A DNA stretch of 64,000 bases from Corynebacterium sp. TAE3-ERU12 (GTDB lineage: Bacteria; Actinomycetota; Actinomycetes; Mycobacteriales; Mycobacteriaceae). This document shows positions 61,215 through 64,000 of the stretch, piece by piece. The position numbers and the translations under genes are program-made. Within the stretch, counting starts at the first letter, position 1. Each line of letters starts with the position of its first letter. The stretch is from positions 372,001-436,000 of the forward strand of contig NZ_JAHUTM010000001.1 in the NCBI RefSeq assembly GCF_019209905.1, in the 5' to 3' direction. The notes under the pieces were generated by a model. The model searched no databases. It was not told the origin of the DNA and worked only from the letters and a program-made list of their open reading frames with translations.

Positions 61215-62060
61215 ATGCGCCTCCGCCTAGACCTCGCCTATGACGGCACCGACTTTCATGGTTGGGCCGCCCAACCCACCCAGGGCCTGCGCACCGTACA
61301 GGCCACCGTCGAAGAAGCCCTGTCCATGGTGTTGCGCGATGAGGCCCGTCTGACAGTGGCGGGGCGTACCGACGCCGGCGTGCACGCCACCGGCCAGGTC
61401 GCCCACCTCGATATTGCCGAAGAAGCCCTCGACCAGCGCTCCATTGCCGGGGACCCCACCAGGTTGGTGCGGCGGTTATCCCGATTGCTTCCCGACGATA
61501 TTTCCGTGCGCAGCGTCACCGAAGCCCCGGACGGGTTCGATGCCCGTTTTTCGGCGCTGCGGCGCCGCTACCGCTACCGGGTCACCACCGCCGAAGCTGG
61601 ACCGCTGCCCACCCGGGCCCGAGATACCGCCCACCACCGCCGAGCAGTCGATGTCGACCTGCTGCAGTCATCAGCTGAGGCACTGATTGGGCTCAATGAT
61701 TTCGCAGCGTTTTGCCGGCCCCGCCCGCACTCGACGACGGTGCGTGACCTGCAAGTATTTAGCTGGGCAGATGTCTCCACCGATGAAGAACCAGCGACTT
61801 ATGAGGCCACCGTCGTCGCCGACGCTTTTTGCTGGAATATGGTGCGCTCTATGGTGGGCGCGTGTTTGGCCACAGCCGAAGGCAAGCGCGCCGCTTCCTT
61901 CACCGCTGAGATGCTGGGGGAGACCCAACGGTCCCCGATGGTTCCGGTGGCCCCGGCTCATGGGCTCACTCTGACCGGTGTGGATTATCCGGCGGATGCG
62001 GACCTGGCGGCACGCGCTGAGCAGACACGGGGTTTGCGGGAAATACCCACGGGGGATTAA
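61215..62060 (+). CDS. truA: tRNA pseudouridine(38-40) synthase TruA
   Basis: 281 residues. Makes pseudouridine in the anticodon stem. Start MRLRLDLAYDGTDFHGWAAQ, catalytic Asp in VAGRTDAGVHA, then RRRYRYRV and FCWNMVRSMVGACL. A GTG three bases earlier (61212) is an equally possible start. Separated from rplQ by a terminator, so it needs its own promoter in the 30 bases before it or reads through. Confidence 0.95.
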   Translation: MRLRLDLAYDGTDFHGWAAQPTQGLRTVQATVEEALSMVLRDEARLTVAGRTDAGVHATGQVAHLDIAEEALDQRSIAGDPTRLVRRLSRLLPDDISVRSVTEAPDGFDARFSALRRRYRYRVTTAEAGPLPTRARDTAHHRRAVDVDLLQSSAEALIGLNDFAAFCRPRPHSTTVRDLQVFSWADVSTDEEPATYEATVVADAFCWNMVRSMVGACLATAEGKRAASFTAEMLGETQRSPMVPVAPAHGLTLTGVDYPADADLAARAEQTRGLREIPTGD

Positions 62061-62156
62061 CCCGCAAGGTAGCTATATCGGGGCTACGATCGTGGGCATT
62101 ACGATGTCCTAATCGCATTTGTTGTCCCGCACTATCCCCAGGGAGGCTTTCCGCCT

Positions 62157-64000
62157 ATGAGCGCCACCGCCGCGGTTTTACTCCTTGTTCTGTTTGTGCC
62201 TGGCCTTATTCTCGCCCGCATTGCCGGGATGGGGTGGGACTGGTCCATCGCAGCGGCCCCAGCCATGTCCATCGGCTTGGTCGGCACTGCGGCCTGGGTG
62301 CTCGGTTTCGGTTTGCCGTTTACCCCCACCACGGTGCTGCTGTGTTTTGTGTTGCTGGCCATCGTGCTGGCCGCCGCCCGGTTCCTAGCCCGGCGCTTAT
62401 CCCGTCGGAAAGCAGACGTTGTCGCTTCGGCTGACACGCTTGCCGACGCTGATGTCGCCGAGCTGCAACAACAGCAACGCCGCCAGCAGTGGCAGTCCTG
62501 GGCGATTGCGGCGGCCGGTGTGACCGGTGCCGCGCTAGCGCTGTTCGTGCCGGCCTGGCGCAGGCTTGCGGCCATTGGCGGGCCGGAGTCAGTACCGCAG
62601 CAATGGGATGTGCTCTGGCATGCCTCCGTGCTGCGTTTCCTCGATAACACCGAGGTGGTCTCGCCGACGCGGATGGGGGAGCTCAACGATATTGAGAACG
62701 GGTTCGCGCTGTTCTACCCGACGGGTTGGCATGCCCTGGTGGGCCTGGCCGCCCAGATAAGTGGCGCCAACCCCGTCGAGGCGGTCAATACCGGCGGGTT
62801 GTTATTGCCGGCGGTGCTGACGCCGCTTGCTGCCGGGTGCCTCGCGTGGCGGATCTGCGACCGGCCTGGCCTGCTGCGTGGTGTGGCCGCAGCTATTGCC
62901 GCCGTGGCCACGGTGGCCGCCCCAACGCTGTACCCCATTGGTATTGGGGTGGGGGCGTGGCCGTACCAGGTTGCGGTGGCCCTGGCGGTCATTGTTTTCA
63001 CGCTTGTGGTCAGTGTGCCCCGGCACCCCTCCCGACTATTGGCCACCGCTGGTGCACTACTCGGCGCAACTGTGGTGCACCCCTCTGCGCTGCCGCTGGT
63101 GGCGATGCTGTCCGGTATTTACTGGCTATTCGCCATGCTGTGGTCCCCGGCCCGCCCAGAGCTTGGGGCAGTGCGGGCTCGCCTGCGCGATATGGCGCTG
63201 TTGGCCGCGCCGTTCCTCTTCGTTGCGGTTTTCGTCATCCCGCAGTGGTATGTGCTGTTCACCGCTAAACAGAGTGAGGAAATTCAGGGCGTTGACGCCA
63301 CTGTTGCGGTAAGTCGTACCGAATCGTGGCGGCAGGCGGTGCTCATGCTCACCCGGCATGCCCTGGAACTCAACCCGGTGTGGCCGCTGCTGCTCATCGG
63401 CGGGGTGGGGCTGATTATCGCCGCGGTGTGGTGGCGTTCGGTATGGGCGCCGCTGGCCTGGTTGGTGTGTGTCATCACAGTGGTGCATGGCCTGGTGCCG
63501 TTCAGCGGTATTGGGGGCACGATTATTTCCGCGTACACCGGTTTGCACTATGCCACTCCGCACCGCCTCGTCATGCCTGAGGCATTGCTCTACGCCGCTG
63601 GTTGTGGCGTGGCCGTCGCCGCCATTATGGGGCTGGTCGTGTGCTACGTCGGCAAGCACCGCACGGGGGTGGGGGCAAGTGTTCTCGCGGTGTTGACCCT
63701 CATCGTCGGCAGCGCCGGTATTTGGTGGTCCCTGGAGCGCACCACTGTGGCCAGAGACTTCAGTATCAGTGCCCAATACGACGGCCGGGTTGTGGGGGAA
63801 GCTGACCTGCGGGCCTTCGACTGGTTGGCGAAGCAGCCTGAAGCTACCGAGCACACCATCTTCATCAATCCCAATGAGGGATCTGGGTGGATGTACCCGC
63901 GCAATAACCTCAATAGTGCGTTCCGGCATAACCTGTGGCCCCCGGTGGATCGGAAAAAATCTGACCTCACCTTGCTGTTCTGGCATGCCGACAAGATCGG
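62157..64000 (+). CDS. large polytopic membrane protein (DUF6541-like), 3' end outside window
   Basis: At least 614 residues, open to the window end. About twelve or more hydrophobic helices, with a Gln/Arg-rich cytoplasmic loop (ELQQQQRRQQWQSW, about 102-115). A conserved-looking WDVLWHASVLRFL and FYPTGWHALVG lie on the outer face after helix 4. The layout (multi-helix plus WDxxWH near an external loop) resembles the actinobacterial DUF6541 family of glycosyltransferase-like membrane proteins; this family call is from memory. AGGGAGG precedes the ATG at 62157. Confidence 0.75.
   Translation, partial: MSATAAVLLLVLFVPGLILARIAGMGWDWSIAAAPAMSIGLVGTAAWVLGFGLPFTPTTVLLCFVLLAIVLAAARFLARRLSRRKADVVASADTLADADVAELQQQQRRQQWQSWAIAAAGVTGAALALFVPAWRRLAAIGGPESVPQQWDVLWHASVLRFLDNTEVVSPTRMGELNDIENGFALFYPTGWHALVGLAAQISGANPVEAVNTGGLLLPAVLTPLAAGCLAWRICDRPGLLRGVAAAIAAVATVAAPTLYPIGIGVGAWPYQVAVALAVIVFTLVVSVPRHPSRLLATAGALLGATVVHPSALPLVAMLSGIYWLFAMLWSPARPELGAVRARLRDMALLAAPFLFVAVFVIPQWYVLFTAKQSEEIQGVDATVAVSRTESWRQAVLMLTRHALELNPVWPLLLIGGVGLIIAAVWWRSVWAPLAWLVCVITVVHGLVPFSGIGGTIISAYTGLHYATPHRLVMPEALLYAAGCGVAVAAIMGLVVCYVGKHRTGVGASVLAVLTLIVGSAGIWWSLERTTVARDFSISAQYDGRVVGEADLRAFDWLAKQPEATEHTIFINPNEGSGWMYPRNNLNSAFRHNLWPPVDRKKSDLTLLFWHADKI

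Noticed and set aside
1..64000. tRNA, rRNA, CRISPR, insertion sequences, attachment sites
   Set aside because: No cloverleaf, repeat-spacer array, transposase motif or direct-repeat ends were seen, including at the cluster boundaries.

Overview
The window is high-GC actinobacterial DNA, most likely from a Corynebacterium or close relative. The evidence is the order of the spc/alpha ribosomal genes (rpsH-rplF-rplR-rpsE-rpmD-rplO ... secY-adk-map ... infA-rpsM-rpsK-rpsD-rpoA-rplQ-truA), a trypsin-like spread of GTG starts, ATGA-type gene overlaps, and several sequences matching the DtxR iron-box consensus TWAGGTWAGSCTWACCTWA. No rRNA, tRNA, CRISPR array, transposase or phage gene was seen.

Layout: (1) 1-16093, siderophore cluster 1: a 2,3-dihydroxybenzoate-AMP ligase (5' end outside the window), an XRE regulator/membrane protein pair, a FecCD/FepC-type importer, a free-standing adenylation domain, a free-standing aryl carrier protein, a 2270-residue NRPS, an IucB/MbtK-type acyltransferase and a substrate-binding lipoprotein. 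(2) 16246-18183, two membrane-anchored proteins with long disordered extracytoplasmic linkers. (3) 18296-21265, a promoter, a structured leader and rpsH to rplO, closed by a strong terminator. (4) 21284-53094, siderophore cluster 2, inserted between rplO and secY: a mycobactin-like NRPS/PKS system (MbtC-like KS, MbtD-like AT-KR-ACP, type II thioesterase, three NRPS genes plus a vestigial didomain, MbtH), a heterodimeric IrtAB/YbtPQ-like ABC transporter, an MFS exporter, an acyltransferase and a second complete FecBCD-type importer whose genes are split over three units. (5) 53140-57447, secY-adk, map and a dicarboxylate symporter. (6) 57450-62060, infA, rpsM, rpsK, rpsD, rpoA, rplQ, truA. (7) from 62157, a large polytopic membrane protein running off the end.

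How the genes work together: cluster 1 reads as a catecholate assembly line. The DHB ligase would load the free aryl carrier. The NRPS (C-A-PCP-dead E-C-PCP-TE) would add a basic residue and then a second residue supplied by the free-standing adenylation enzyme, and the TE would release or oligomerise the product. This is close in logic to chrysobactin/vanchrobactin-type DHB-(Lys/Arg)-Ser siderophores, but with an inactivated epimerase and a relocated adenylation domain. Cluster 2 would make a different, heterocycle-containing NRPS/PKS siderophore. Iron boxes lie at 22063, 23134, 30299, 34726 and 53076, in or beside five of its control regions, so it is probably one DtxR regulon. The two most distinctive things here are the insertion of two unrelated siderophore systems into the ribosomal super-operon, and the repeated pattern of eroded NRPS domains compensated by free-standing ones.
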